64,000 nucleotides of DNA, taken from the NCBI GenBank assembly GCA_016190665.1, contig JACPQD010000051.1, forward strand, positions 62,001 to 126,000, in the 5' to 3' direction. The notes beneath the pieces are model-generated. The model saw nothing but the letters and a program-made list of their open reading frames with translations. It did no database searches and was not told where the DNA came from. Source of the stretch: Chloroflexota bacterium (GTDB lineage: Bacteria; Chloroflexota; Dehalococcoidia; JACPQD01). Of this stretch, positions 1 through 8,063 are shown one piece after another (the first letter of the stretch is position 1; each line of letters starts with the position of its first letter). A program made the position numbers and the translations under genes.

Positions 1-291
1 CACATGCTTGCCGAGGGAGAGCGCCCGCCTGATATACTGGTACGCTGGATCCTCCCCACCCATGAGCTCGATAACGATGTCTATGTCAGGGGCGGAAAGG
101 ATGTCTTCGGCGTTGGTGGTGAGCCGGGTTTCGTAGCCGGGGACGGGACGCGTCCTGCCGTCATCCCGCATCAAGACTTTCTTGATGTTGACTGGGCAGC
201 CCACCTGATTAGTGATAGTCCGCGCCTTATCCAGGAGGCCCTGAGCCACACCACTCCCCACCACCCCAAGGCCCATCAGTCCTATCACCAC
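1..291 (-). CDS. hom: Homoserine dehydrogenase, N-terminal part (runs off the left edge)
   Basis: Translating the minus strand from a GTG at 291 gives a Rossmann NAD(P)-binding start: VVIGLMGLGVVGSGVAQGLL, then a basic stretch with RDDGRTRPVPGYETRLT and a DIVIELMGG strand. This is the pattern of homoserine dehydrogenase (aspartate semialdehyde to homoserine; Thr/Met synthesis). The catalytic half lies outside the window. The start is uncertain: an in-frame TTG at 309 would overlap the upstream foldase gene, while GTG 291 or 288 leaves a gap of about 10 nt and has GAGG just ahead of it. The long plus-strand open frame here is the antisense shadow of this gene. Confidence 0.85.
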   Translation of the reverse strand, partial: MVIGLMGLGVVGSGVAQGLLDKARTITNQVGCPVNIKKVLMRDDGRTRPVPGYETRLTTNAEDILSAPDIDIVIELMGGEDPAYQYIRRALSLGKHV

Positions 292-301
292 CTCATTTCT
301 G

Positions 302-1366
302 CTACTCAATAGGTGGCCTCTGCTCCGATTCCGGCGTTGGCTTCTCGAACTTGCGGATTTCATCCATGGCCCAGGCATACCTCGTCGAATCGAAGTAGCG
401 CTCGACTTTGTTAGCCGCCCTTTCCTCGGTCAGCCATTTCTTGAGGACCGCATCCTTCAATTTCTCTCTGGGCTCATCATCGATCTTTCTGGCTGTCACC
501 TTCTCTTCAACCTTGATAACGTAGAGGCCGGCGGCATCGGTGAAAGGCTGGCCGAAGGATCCCGGCTCCAGGCCGAAGGCTATCTGGTCGAACTCCTGGG
601 TCATAACGCCCCTCGGCAGCCAGCCCATGTCGCCCTGTTTCTCCAGCAGCTTCTCGTTCTTCGTGTACTCCTTGACCACGGCGGCAAAAGTGGCGCCGCC
701 CTTCAGCTTGGCCAGGGCCTCATTAGCTTTGTCTATCGTCTCGGCCAGCACGCCCATCACCTTCACCTGCTCAGCCACCGTGGGCACCTGCTCGCCCAGC
801 TTCTCACGAATTGCGCTGCGCATCATCTCGGCTTTCACAATGTCGCGATATTCGTCGTCCGAGAGCTTAAACTCATTCAGCCTCTGCCGGTATAGCTGAT
901 TGTACTCTGCATCGAGGCGTCCCGGATCGGTCTCCTGTTTCGGGTCCGAAGCCGGCAGTACGCGGCGTCTCAGCTCCTGGCCAAGCTCTTCCTGAGTAAC
1001 AGCAATGCCCATCTTGGGCCCGCCGTCCTGAATGAGCTGGTTCTCCTCTATGATGTCCAGAAGCTCAAAAGGTATAGTGCTCAGGTTCGCCTGCCCTCCG
1101 GCCGCCTTGGCGCCGGTGTAGAGCAGGCGCAGCCGCTTGGCATAGTATCCCATGTCAAAGGACTTGTTGTTTACCCTGACCACGGGCTGCATGGTGGGCG
1201 CAACAAAGGTCTGAAAATACCCGAGGGCGGGTATCCCCAGGACCACAAATATGGCTATGGCGATGATCACCGCGGTGGTGCGCTGCACCTTCTTCTCGCG
1301 TTGCCATTTTGCTAGCTGCCGTCGAGTCGGCGCGGGTTTGACGACGCTTTGTTTCTTGGGTGCCAT
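302..1366 (-). CDS. Membrane-anchored parvulin-type peptidyl-prolyl isomerase (PpiC/SurA-like)
   Basis: 354 aa. A basic N-terminus (residues 1-28) is followed by one hydrophobic segment (about 30-50) without a lipobox, so the protein should be anchored with its bulk outside the membrane. Residues about 65-200 form a SurA_N-like helical chaperone region. Residues about 205-300 are a rotamase domain, with the typical GDMGWLPRG and the F..AFGLEPGSFG..F....G.YVIKV pattern. It probably assists folding of exported proteins. It lies directly upstream of hom on the same strand and may be co-transcribed with it. The substrate is not inferable. Confidence 0.85.
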   Translation of the reverse strand: MAPKKQSVVKPAPTRRQLAKWQREKKVQRTTAVIIAIAIFVVLGIPALGYFQTFVAPTMQPVVRVNNKSFDMGYYAKRLRLLYTGAKAAGGQANLSTIPFELLDIIEENQLIQDGGPKMGIAVTQEELGQELRRRVLPASDPKQETDPGRLDAEYNQLYRQRLNEFKLSDDEYRDIVKAEMMRSAIREKLGEQVPTVAEQVKVMGVLAETIDKANEALAKLKGGATFAAVVKEYTKNEKLLEKQGDMGWLPRGVMTQEFDQIAFGLEPGSFGQPFTDAAGLYVIKVEEKVTARKIDDEPREKLKDAVLKKWLTEERAANKVERYFDSTRYAWAMDEIRKFEKPTPESEQRPPIE

Positions 1367-1440
1367 GAGGTTACCTCTTCAGTAGTGGGTGTGCCACGAT
1401 TCAGTGATAAAGTAGGTATGAGTGCTGCCGGGCGGTCCTC

Positions 1441-1923
1441 CTACTGGTCGCCAGCAGTCTCGCTGACAGGACGCTCCGTCTCTAACTCTTTCAAGGCAGT
1501 CGGCTCGACGGCCGCCTCAGGAGCAGCCTCCGGAGCTGCCTCAGCCCTTGCCGGAGCAGCGGCTGCTGGCGCAGCAGGCCCACCCCTGCCTTCGGCGAAA
1601 CGCGGAGGGCGCTCTGGACGGGCGCCCACGCCCCCAGTCTCCCGGATATGCGCGGAGGTGAAGGGAAGGAGTGCAATGTGCCTCGCCCGCTTGAGGGCGA
1701 GAGCCAGAACGCGCTGATGCTTAGCGCATGTGCCCGTCTTGCGCCGGGGCTCTATCTTACCCCGCTCGGAGATGTAGCGACGGAGTTTGAGCTGGTCCTT
1801 ATAGTCGATGCTTTCCGTCTTCTCGACGCAGAAGGCGCATACCTTTCGCCTGGGGAAGTACCTGCCCTTCCCGTAGGCGCCAGCCGGACGCTTTCTGTCT
1901 CTTGGTCTCTGGGATACAGGCAT
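1441..1923 (-). CDS. rpsR: 30S ribosomal protein S18 with a long Ala/Pro/Glu-rich C-terminal tail
   Basis: The S18 core occupies residues about 20-95: [41 protein letters not shown] and [14 protein letters not shown]. It binds 16S rRNA next to S6. The CxxC plus C..H pattern suggests the zinc-binding form. Total length is 160 aa, against roughly 75-95 aa usual for the family. The extra 60 residues or so are low-complexity Ala/Pro/Glu and end in an open-frame stop, not an obvious frameshift. It is last in the order rpsF-ssb-rpsR on the minus strand, a classic bacterial arrangement. Confidence 0.95.
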   Translation of the reverse strand: MPVSQRPRDRKRPAGAYGKGRYFPRRKVCAFCVEKTESIDYKDQLKLRRYISERGKIEPRRKTGTCAKHQRVLALALKRARHIALLPFTSAHIRETGGVGARPERPPRFAEGRGGPAAPAAAAPARAEAAPEAAPEAAVEPTALKELETERPVSETAGDQ

Positions 1924-2121
1924 TTCTTTCTAATTCTCCCGATCTATCTGATTTGGCAACTCACGAAACGGGTTCGGGCACGCCACGGGGTGAGCGCTTC
2001 TTTTTTCGTCCAAGCCGTGGGAGGGAGGCTGACTCCGCGAGGATCTTTCGCTGGCATGACAGGCTTCGCCGAAAGGCTCAAGATGATAGTCCGGCGTCGA
2101 CAGCGGGCGAGACCCTGACAC

Positions 2122-2523
2122 CTAGAATGGCAAGTCCTCGGCATCCAGTGCGGGAGCTTCAGCTTCTTCAGCAGGCAGAGGCGCCGCAGCTCCCTGCTGG
2201 TCCAGGAAGAGCACTGTATTAGCGACTATCTCCACACGGTATCGCTTCTGCCCGTCTTGCCCCTCCCAGGTCCGCGTTTGAAGCCTTCCCTCCACATAGG
2301 CGCGCCGCCCCTTGCCAAGGAACTGGTTGCAGGTCTCGGCGAGCTTATTCCAGGTGATCACATTGAACCACTCAGTCTCCTGACGGCGTTCGCCGCTAGA
2401 AGACGTATAGTTCCGGCTGGTGGCAATGCGGAAGGTGGTCACAGGATTGCCGTTCGGAGTGTACCTCATCTCGGGATCGGTGCCCAGATTGCCAATAATC
2501 ATCACCTTGTTTAAGCCCACCAT
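2122..2523 (-). CDS. ssb: Single-stranded DNA-binding protein
   Basis: 133 aa with one OB fold (NKVMIIGNLGTDPEMRYT, TEWFNVITWNKLAE, GRRAYVEGRL, QKRYRVEIVA). A short acidic linker follows, ending in DLPF, the C-terminal tip used to recruit DNA repair and replication partners. Length and architecture are normal for bacterial SSB. It sits between rpsF and rpsR, so it is probably made from the ribosomal operon promoters upstream of rpsF. Confidence 0.97.
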   Translation of the reverse strand: MVGLNKVMIIGNLGTDPEMRYTPNGNPVTTFRIATSRNYTSSSGERRQETEWFNVITWNKLAETCNQFLGKGRRAYVEGRLQTRTWEGQDGQKRYRVEIVANTVLFLDQQGAAAPLPAEEAEAPALDAEDLPF

Positions 2524-2561
2524 TTCCTAACTCCTTACTGACCGAACCGGAACGGAATACT

Positions 2562-2849
2562 CTATTCCCCCACTCGAACCAGAAGGTGACGGATCACTTC
2601 CTCAGAGAGCCTCAGCTCCCTTTCGAGAGTCTTGGCAGCTTTGCTATCCATCTTGAGCTGAGCGACAAAATAGCTCCCCTCGGAGAAATTCCGAATAGGA
2701 TAAGCGAGTTTTCGTTTGCCCCACTGGTTGACGTCGGTCACGGTGCCACCCCCGGCGGCGACGAACTGTGTCACCTTTTCCACAGTGGCAGGGAGGTTCT
2801 CCTCGGCGACTTCCGGACTCACTATGAAGACCAGCTCGTAGTCGCGCAC
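2562..2849 (-). CDS. rpsF: 30S ribosomal protein S6
   Basis: 95 aa, full length for S6: MRDYELVFIVSPEV start, WGKRKLAYPI core and GSYFV....MDSKA... strand. It is the first gene of rpsF-ssb-rpsR, with 38 nt to ssb. AGAGGAGATTAATGTA precedes the start region and contains a good ribosome binding site. S6 pairs with S18 in the small subunit, and in many bacteria the S6:S18 complex represses this operon through its leader. Two promoter-like sites lie upstream, but I did not recognise the S6:S18 leader fold itself. Confidence 0.96.
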   Translation of the reverse strand: MRDYELVFIVSPEVAEENLPATVEKVTQFVAAGGGTVTDVNQWGKRKLAYPIRNFSEGSYFVAQLKMDSKAAKTLERELRLSEEVIRHLLVRVGE

Positions 2850-2961
2850 TACATTAATCTCCTCTCAGAACTATCTACAATTGCCACGAAAATGCCAGCG
2901 CCAGCTTCCTGGCTGTTGGTCAGCAGTCACCATTGAGCAGGCGCTGACCGCCATTGCTGAA

Positions 2962-2990
2962 AACCTATCACTTAAGAGCACTAAAGTCAA
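2962..2990 (-). promoter_or_regulatory. Candidate promoter P2 for rpsF-ssb-rpsR
   Basis: On the minus strand TTGACT (2985-2990) and TAGGTT (2962-2967) are separated by 17 nt, about 115 nt upstream of rpsF. The -35 is strong and the -10 is moderate. Confidence 0.45.
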
Positions 2991-3049
2991 CCCCCCAGCT
3001 TCGGCAACGTATCTCCTCTGGAGGGAGCAATTCGGAGGCAAACTAGATT

Positions 3050-3078
3050 ATTATAGCTCAGGGGTGGGGCTTGAGCAA
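3050..3078 (-). promoter_or_regulatory. Candidate promoter P1 for rpsF-ssb-rpsR
   Basis: A perfect minus-strand TATAAT (3050-3055) lies 17 nt from TTGCTC (3073-3078). The region between glyA and rpsF (2850-3084) has no gene and appears to be a leader/promoter region for the ribosomal operon. Confidence 0.45.
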
Positions 3079-3084
3079 GCGAGA

Positions 3085-4362
3085 TCATATCCCGTTGAGG
3101 CCGGGAACGGGAAAACGGCGGCACATCTCCGCCACTTCATCGCGGACCGCCTGCGCTGCCTTCTCATCTTCGGGCCGGGAGATCACCTGTACGATCCAGG
3201 CGGCTATGCGCTTCATCTCCTCTGGGCCGAACCCACGGCTGGTTACTGCCGGGGCGCCGAGCCGTATCCCGCTGGTAACGGTGGGCGGCTTGGGGTCAAA
3301 GGGTATGACGTTCTTGTTCAGCGTAATGCCTACGGCGTCCAGCGCCTCCTCTACTGCCTTGCCGGTAGTGCCAGCGGGAGTGAGATCAACCAGGACCAGG
3401 TGGTTGTCGGTGCCCCCGGAGACGATTCTCAACCCCAGACGCTGCAGCTCCGAGGCCATGAGGCGCGCGTTGTCGAGAACGGCTTGCTGATAACGCAGGA
3501 ACTCAGGCTGCAGGGCTTCCTGAAAGGCCACCGCCTTAGCCGCCACAACATGCATGAGAGGGCCGCCCTGTGTGCCCGGGAAGACAGCTCTATCTATGGC
3601 TGAGGCTAAGCTCGCCTGGCACAGGATAAACCCTCCTCTCGGGCCACGGAGAGTCTTATGGGTGGTGGAGGTGACGACGTCCGCGTGAGGTACCGGGTTT
3701 GGGTGGAGCCCAGCGGCCACAAGGCCCGCAGGGTGAGCCATATCGACCACCAGCTTCGCTCCCGCCCTGTCGGCGATCTGTCGGAAACGGGCGTAATCGA
3801 TCACCCGCGGATAAGAGCTGGCCCCGGCTACGATCAACTTTGGCCGGTTCTCCAGCGCTATCCTCTCCACCACATCGTAGTCGATACGCTCGGTTTCCCG
3901 ATCCACTCCGTAGCAGATGAAGCGATAAAGCTCGCCTGAGAAATTGGCCGGGTTACCGTGAGTGAGATGGCCGCCATGCCTTATGTCCATGCCCATCACG
4001 GTATCGCCAGGCCTAAGGAGGGCAAAATAGGCGGCCATATTGGCCTGGGCGCCGCTGTGAGGTTGAACATTAGCATGGGGGGCGGAATAGATCCGTTTCG
4101 CCCGCTGGATGGCCATGTTTTCTATGACGTCCACTTCCTCGCAACCGCCGTAGTAGCGGTGGCCTGGGTAGCCCTCAGCGTATTTGTTGGTCAGCGTGGA
4201 ACCCTGGGCCTCCAACACGGCGCGGCTTGCGTAGTTCTCCGCGGCTATCAACTGAATGGTATCCCGCTGCCGCCTGTTCTCTCGCCTTATGGCCTCATCC
4301 ACCTGGGGATCGGCCTCACCCAACCTGGCCCACCCCAATCTCCCCCTGGCCACGTCAACCAT
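3085..4362 (-). CDS. glyA: Serine hydroxymethyltransferase
   Basis: 425 aa, full length. It is a PLP enzyme interconverting serine and glycine with tetrahydrofolate, the main source of one-carbon units. Visible hallmarks are [44 protein letters not shown] and the Schiff-base lysine in [13 protein letters not shown]. The first 15 or so residues (before [12 protein letters not shown]) exceed the family norm, so the true start could be an internal TTG or GTG. A promoter and a terminator-like hairpin lie in its 5' leader (see the entries at 4504 and 4389). Confidence 0.97.
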   Translation of the reverse strand: MVDVARGRLGWARLGEADPQVDEAIRRENRRQRDTIQLIAAENYASRAVLEAQGSTLTNKYAEGYPGHRYYGGCEEVDVIENMAIQRAKRIYSAPHANVQPHSGAQANMAAYFALLRPGDTVMGMDIRHGGHLTHGNPANFSGELYRFICYGVDRETERIDYDVVERIALENRPKLIVAGASSYPRVIDYARFRQIADRAGAKLVVDMAHPAGLVAAGLHPNPVPHADVVTSTTHKTLRGPRGGFILCQASLASAIDRAVFPGTQGGPLMHVVAAKAVAFQEALQPEFLRYQQAVLDNARLMASELQRLGLRIVSGGTDNHLVLVDLTPAGTTGKAVEEALDAVGITLNKNVIPFDPKPPTVTSGIRLGAPAVTSRGFGPEEMKRIAAWIVQVISRPEDEKAAQAVRDEVAEMCRRFPVPGLNGI

Positions 4363-4388
4363 GTCGAAACCCCCGCGAAATCAAGAAA

Positions 4389-4413
4389 GCCACCCCGATT
4401 TCGTCAGGGTGAC
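4389..4413 (-). terminator. Intrinsic-terminator-like hairpin inside the glyA leader (attenuator candidate)
   Basis: On the minus strand a 10-bp stem, GTCACCCTGA with TCGGGGTGGC (two G-T pairs), closes a CGAAA loop and is followed by TTTCTTGATTT. It lies 27 nt before the glyA start and about 85 nt after the predicted transcription start. An upstream segment (ACAAC with GTTGT, flanked by GGG and CCC) could form an alternative fold. The position suggests attenuation or a riboswitch-like leader, but I do not recognise a known ligand-binding class. Confidence 0.5.
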
Positions 4414-4503
4414 TCCTTGGATGTCGGCTTCCCTCAAAGGTGGGACAACTCATTGCTCTTCCCCGTTGTGCAACCCGTCAATAGGCGCCCCAAACTTTAG
4501 CTT

Positions 4504-4533
4504 AGTTTACATTAATCTCTTGATCATTGTCAA
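4504..4533 (-). promoter_or_regulatory. Candidate glyA promoter; the 4363-4678 gap holds only this and the leader
   Basis: On the minus strand TTGACA (4528-4533) and TAAACT (4504-4509) have an 18-nt spacer, predicting a leader of about 135 nt before glyA. I see no gene in 4363-4678. The part beyond 4534 separates glyA from the HD-domain gene. Confidence 0.55.
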
Positions 4534-4678
4534 TTGCACTTGAGCGCGCCGCGGGACCTTCATGGATCAGCGCATTACGACGGTCGAATACCATGAATTG
4601 GGGCTCGATCATGGAGATATGCGGCGACTGTCCGTCCCTTGAGACTCAACAGGGAGGAGCCACGATGAAAAAGTGGCT

Positions 4679-5344
4679 TTAGCGACGGTCCATGAGCTCG
4701 CAGAACGTGGACGCCAGTACGGGGTCAAACTGCTTGCCCGCTTCTTTGGTGACGACGCGGAGGGCGTCAGCCGGGGAGAGCGCCTTTCGATAAGGACGGG
4801 AGCTCGTCATGGCATCATAGGCGTCCGCCAGCGCAACGATGCGAGCGAACAGGGGGATCTCCTGGCCCTTCAGTCCGTCAGGATAGCCCGTGCCGTCGTA
4901 TCGCTCGTGATGGTGGCGGATGGTGTCCAGGATGGACTTTTCCACGCGCAGCGGCCTGCAAATCCTTTCACCGATAGAGGGATGGAGCATCACCTGCTCC
5001 CACTCCGCAGGGCCAAGGGGGCCCTTCTTGAGCAATATGGACTCGTCGATACCCAGCTTGCCGATATCATGAAGCAGGGCCGCTCTTCGAAGCAGCGTTC
5101 TCGCCTGGAAAGACATGTCCAGGCCCTGAGCCAGAAGAAGGGCATAGGCGGCCACGTGTTCCACGTGGCCTCCGCCGGGAGTCCCCATGCTTTCCCCGGC
5201 GCGGCTGAGCACCGTGAGGACGTGTTCGACATTAACCGTGGCGCGCCTCCGGGGTCTTTCATCGAGAAGCGATTCCACCGCACTCACGCCTGGATGGCTA
5301 ACGGCGTCTTCAGAGCTGAACATGATTCTCTTTCTCGCAGGCAA
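4679..5344 (-). CDS. HD-GYP domain protein (cyclic-di-GMP phosphodiesterase-like)
   Basis: 221 aa, mostly one HD-GYP domain: metal ligands in GHVEHVAAYA, RRAALLHDIGKLGI and HPSIGERI, then HHHERYDGTGYPDGL, LARIVALADAYDAMTS and RPYR. These motifs are complete, so hydrolysis of c-di-GMP or a related nucleotide is plausible. There is no REC, PAS or membrane segment, so the input signal is unknown; the first 40 residues are non-conserved. It is transcribed alone and divergently from ccdA. Confidence 0.85.
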   Translation of the reverse strand: MPARKRIMFSSEDAVSHPGVSAVESLLDERPRRRATVNVEHVLTVLSRAGESMGTPGGGHVEHVAAYALLLAQGLDMSFQARTLLRRAALLHDIGKLGIDESILLKKGPLGPAEWEQVMLHPSIGERICRPLRVEKSILDTIRHHHERYDGTGYPDGLKGQEIPLFARIVALADAYDAMTSSRPYRKALSPADALRVVTKEAGKQFDPVLASTFCELMDRR

Positions 5345-5530
5345 TGTATCCTGGATTCCTTCTGATTATCTGTCCGCGTGACAACTGACATAGTAACACC
5401 TGTGCGCTCAGATTTCCGTCTGATGGCGGGGTGATGTTGGTGTGATTACAGTCGGGAATACCATAGCCATCAGGTGCTGATAGGCCGCCACGCGGGATCA
5501 GGGCTGGCCTTCACAAATCGAGCCACGAAG

Positions 5531-5560
5531 TTGACTCCTTGGATTCCTTTTGGGTAGGAT
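5531..5560 (+). promoter_or_regulatory. Candidate promoter for ccdA; remainder of the 5345-5702 gap
   Basis: TTGACT (5531-5536) and TAGGAT (5555-5560) with an 18-nt spacer give a leader of about 135 nt before ccdA. The rest of this 358-nt divergent intergenic region holds one copy of the 24-nt palindromic repeat (5646-5669) and no gene that I can support. Confidence 0.4.
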
Positions 5561-5645
5561 AAATGAGCCGGGCCGTTGCCGGACAAGGAACCCTGGTGAA
5601 GCCGGCCATGTGCGTGGTGCTTGGTACGAAAATCGGACCTTTAGG

Positions 5646-5669
5646 TACCGCGCACTGAAGTACGCGGTA
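5646..5669. repeat. 24-nt palindromic repeat, copy A
   Basis: The arms TACCGCG and CGCGGTA enclose CACTGAAGTA, and inner ACT/AGT can also pair, leaving one C-A mismatch. An identical 24-nt copy is at 8024-8047 and a diverged one at 13532-13555. The copy sits in the ccdA 5' leader. Confidence 0.8.
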
Positions 5670-5702
5670 TTGGTAGCTCTCAACGAAGGTTTTAGGCAAC
5701 CC

Positions 5703-6425
5703 ATGGACTTGGAAGAGGTATCACTACTGATTGCCTTCGCGGCGGGTCTGCTCTCGTTCCTGTCGCCCTGCGTTCTACCCCTGGTGCCCGCCTATATCAC
5801 TCACCTGACCGGAGCATCGATGGCGCAAGGCCAGAGGCGTCGCTTCCATCTGGCGCCTTTCCTTCACGCCGCCGGCTTTGTCGCCGGGTTCTCCCTCGTT
5901 TTTATCGTCCTGGGCGCCTCAGTTGGTCTGATAGGCTACACCCTCAGGGACCAGATACCGCTCCTGAGCCGGGTGGGGGGGATAGTCCTCATCCTGCTCG
6001 GACTGAACTTGATGGGCGTTCTCCGCATAGGCGCTCTCTACCAGACCCGACAGCTACAGTATTCGGCCGGCCGTCGGGTAAGCTACGCCCGGTCCGCTTT
6101 GATTGGAGCTACCTTCTCCGTCGGCTGGACGCCTTGCGTGGGCCCCATCCTGGGCGCCATCCTGACCCTGGCGGCGACTTCGGAAACAGTCCTGACGGGG
6201 GCCTATCTTCTGCTGGCTTTTTCGCTGGGGCTGGGCGTGCCTTTTCTGGCCGCCGGCGCCGCCCTGGGCAGCCTGGCGCCGCATCTGAAACGCCTAAGCC
6301 GCCACGGGCGCGTTATTTCGATAGTCAGCGGCTTGCTCTTGATAGGCGTGGGCATTCTGATGGTGCTGGGGAAACTGGCCGACCTGAACGCCTACTTCAG
6401 CTTTCTGGGAACGGGCGGAATCTAG
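5703..6425 (+). CDS. ccdA: Cytochrome c biogenesis protein CcdA (thiol-disulfide transmembrane carrier)
   Basis: 240 aa from ATG 5703. Six hydrophobic segments carry the paired redox cysteines in SFLSPCVLPLVPAYITHL and SVGWTPCVGPILGAI. CcdA/DsbD-type proteins move electrons from cytoplasmic thioredoxin across the membrane to keep extracytoplasmic thiols reduced. The frame stays open upstream to 5550, but the family homology starts at MDLEEVSLLIAFAAGLLSF. The ribosome binding site is weak. No ResA or thioredoxin partner is adjacent. Confidence 0.93.
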   Translation: MDLEEVSLLIAFAAGLLSFLSPCVLPLVPAYITHLTGASMAQGQRRRFHLAPFLHAAGFVAGFSLVFIVLGASVGLIGYTLRDQIPLLSRVGGIVLILLGLNLMGVLRIGALYQTRQLQYSAGRRVSYARSALIGATFSVGWTPCVGPILGAILTLAATSETVLTGAYLLLAFSLGLGVPFLAAGAALGSLAPHLKRLSRHGRVISIVSGLLLIGVGILMVLGKLADLNAYFSFLGTGGI

Positions 6426-6429
6426 ACGG

Positions 6430-6555
6430 CCGGCAGCACGAAGCGAGAAGCGGGAAGCGAGAAGCCCCACCCCCATGCCAGAAGCGAGCGCGAAGGAGTC
6501 AAGAAATGGGGTGGGGAGGACTCCACGCTTCGCGCTCCGTGCTTCGTGCTTCTAA
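6430..6555. repeat. Intergenic microrepeat tract (GAAGCGAGAAGCGGGAAG type)
   Basis: Short imperfect units such as AAGCGAGAAGCGGGAAGCGA and CTTCGCGCTCCGTGCTTCG occur on both sides of a GGGGTGGGGAGG core, forming imperfect inverted repeats between the convergent ccdA and DUF169 genes. The same unit appears inside the FemAB coding region at 19970-19990. Confidence 0.6.
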
Positions 6556-6564
6556 GAGTCCGTA

Positions 6565-7191
6565 CTACCGCAGGTGCCGCTCGATCAGCAAGGTCGCCTT
6601 GGCGCGGCCCTCCTGGCTTAAAGAGCCGTGGCGGGCCATCTTCTGGGATAGGCTCATGAAGATATCCGGGGAAAGAGCCATGACCAACTCCGCTGCTTGA
6701 TAGCCGCCCAGCGTGCGGGCGCCGAGGCAAAGGAAGGTAACATTGGGCGTGCCCGTGGTATAGACATGGGCCACCCCCTCTCCGCAAACCGCCGTCTCAC
6801 CCTTGAAGCTGGCTTTCATTCCATCGAGCAGCACAGAGATAGTCATCACCTGGTCGGGGTTGAGCACCAGCAGGACCACGTCGCAACCTTCGAGAGATCC
6901 CACCCGGACGCTCTTCATCTCCGTCTTGATCCTGGGCTCGATGTCGACGTACTTCGGCTGCACAAACCCCAGAGGCACCAGAGCGTTGAAGCAAAGGAGG
7001 TCATCTTCAACAAAGACGAACTCCTCGCCCAGGGCCGCGCGGCGCACCATATGGCAGAAGGTCACCGGCTCCGAAGGGCGTTCGCCGGGCCTGATCTCCG
7101 CATAGAGGGTCACGCCCACAGGCCGGAACTCCATGCCCAGATAGGTGCGCAGCCTACCCGCGACGTCGTTGATGCTCTCTTCGCTTTCCAT
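6565..7191 (-). CDS. DUF169 family protein
   Basis: 208 aa. The architecture matches DUF169: an N-terminal helix, then VGVTLYAE, FCHMVRRAALGEEFVFVEDDLLCFNALVPLGF, VLLVLNPDQVM, and a Cys-containing AVCGEGVAHVYTTGTPNVTFLCLGAR near the end. Several conserved cysteines (CHM, LLCF, VCGE, FLCLG) hint at a metal or redox site. The biochemical role of the family is unknown to me. It is convergent with ccdA and co-directional with the HAD gene. Confidence 0.85.
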   Translation of the reverse strand: MESEESINDVAGRLRTYLGMEFRPVGVTLYAEIRPGERPSEPVTFCHMVRRAALGEEFVFVEDDLLCFNALVPLGFVQPKYVDIEPRIKTEMKSVRVGSLEGCDVVLLVLNPDQVMTISVLLDGMKASFKGETAVCGEGVAHVYTTGTPNVTFLCLGARTLGGYQAAELVMALSPDIFMSLSQKMARHGSLSQEGRAKATLLIERHLR

Positions 7192-7305
7192 CTACATTCC
7201 AGTCCTATAGCTCCGAATTGTGTAGCCCACCAGTCAACATTATATCTGCGATGAAGCGGCAGCGTCAAGGCGAACGAATGGCGATCAGCCCTCGGCTGTC
7301 AGCTA

Positions 7306-7971
7306 TCAGTCTCCTGATCGCTGAGTGCTGATAGCTGAAAGCTCGTTCAGCCTCTCCTCGAACTCTTCGAGGTCCTTCACTACGGAGTCGCCGGAGGTCT
7401 TCTGGCTGCGGTCAAGGTGGAAGGCGTGCAGTCCAGCGCGGCGCGGGGCGTGGAAATCATACTCCAGGTGGTCGCCGACGTGGACCACCTCAGCGGGCGT
7501 CACGCCCGTCTCCCGGCAGATGCGGAGAAAGAAGCCCTCGGTCTTGAGCTGGCCGCCATCGGAGATGGCGGAGAAGACCGTCTTGAAGGAGTTGCCGACG
7601 GCCTTCGTCATAACCTGGAGAAAGTCCCGCGCAGAGTTGGAGGCGACTACCAGACAGTAGTCCTTGCTGAGGCGTTGCAGGGTGGCCTTAACCTCTGGGT
7701 AAATGGCGAGCTCGCGGCCATAATCTTCGAGCAGCCGCTGCGGGTCGCTCAAACCGAAGCGGGTGAACCAGTAGTTGATGTCGTACCACTCCGGCCGGGC
7801 TTCGCCGACGTCGTCATACTGCTGTTGAACGAGCCGCTTCGCCTCCCTAAACCCGATGCCCACCTTCCGGGCATAGAGGTCAGGAATGCCCTCGTGCCAG
7901 ACCTTGTGGCTGTATGTTAGTGTGACCAGCGTACCCTCCATGTCGAGGGATACGACTTTGATTGTTGCCAC
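7306..7971 (-). CDS. HAD-superfamily hydrolase
   Basis: 221 aa. Motif I DMEGTLV (nucleophile Asp), motif II VVASNSA, a motif III lysine in LKTEGFF, and motif IV HVGDHLEYDFHAPRRAG are all present, with an all-helical cap at residues about 20-90. It is a phosphatase or dehalogenase-like hydrolase; the substrate is not inferable. The last residues (LNELSAISTQRSGD) are encoded by a CTGA-type microrepeat tract, so the natural C-terminus has been replaced or extended by repeat sequence. Confidence 0.88.
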   Translation of the reverse strand: MATIKVVSLDMEGTLVTLTYSHKVWHEGIPDLYARKVGIGFREAKRLVQQQYDDVGEARPEWYDINYWFTRFGLSDPQRLLEDYGRELAIYPEVKATLQRLSKDYCLVVASNSARDFLQVMTKAVGNSFKTVFSAISDGGQLKTEGFFLRICRETGVTPAEVVHVGDHLEYDFHAPRRAGLHAFHLDRSQKTSGDSVVKDLEEFEERLNELSAISTQRSGD

Positions 7972-8023
7972 GTGACTCCTTTATTGATCGGGGTTCGGCC
8001 ACCGCGCACTATTGAGGTTCAGA

Positions 8024-8047
8024 TACCGCGCACTGAAGTACGCGGTA
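8024..8047. repeat. 24-nt palindromic repeat, copy B
   Basis: Identical over 24 nt to 5646-5669. It is preceded at 8001 by a half-copy (ACCGCGCACT). It lies between the HAD and TrmO-FmdE genes. Confidence 0.8.
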
Positions 8048-8063
8048 TGGGAGCTTTCAGCCT

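Noticed and set aside
4414-4500. T-box or cobalamin riboswitch upstream of glyA
   Set aside because: A GGGTGG-like string and GGGAAGCC are present, but the T-box core and the B12-box context are not; only an unclassified attenuator-like hairpin is supported.
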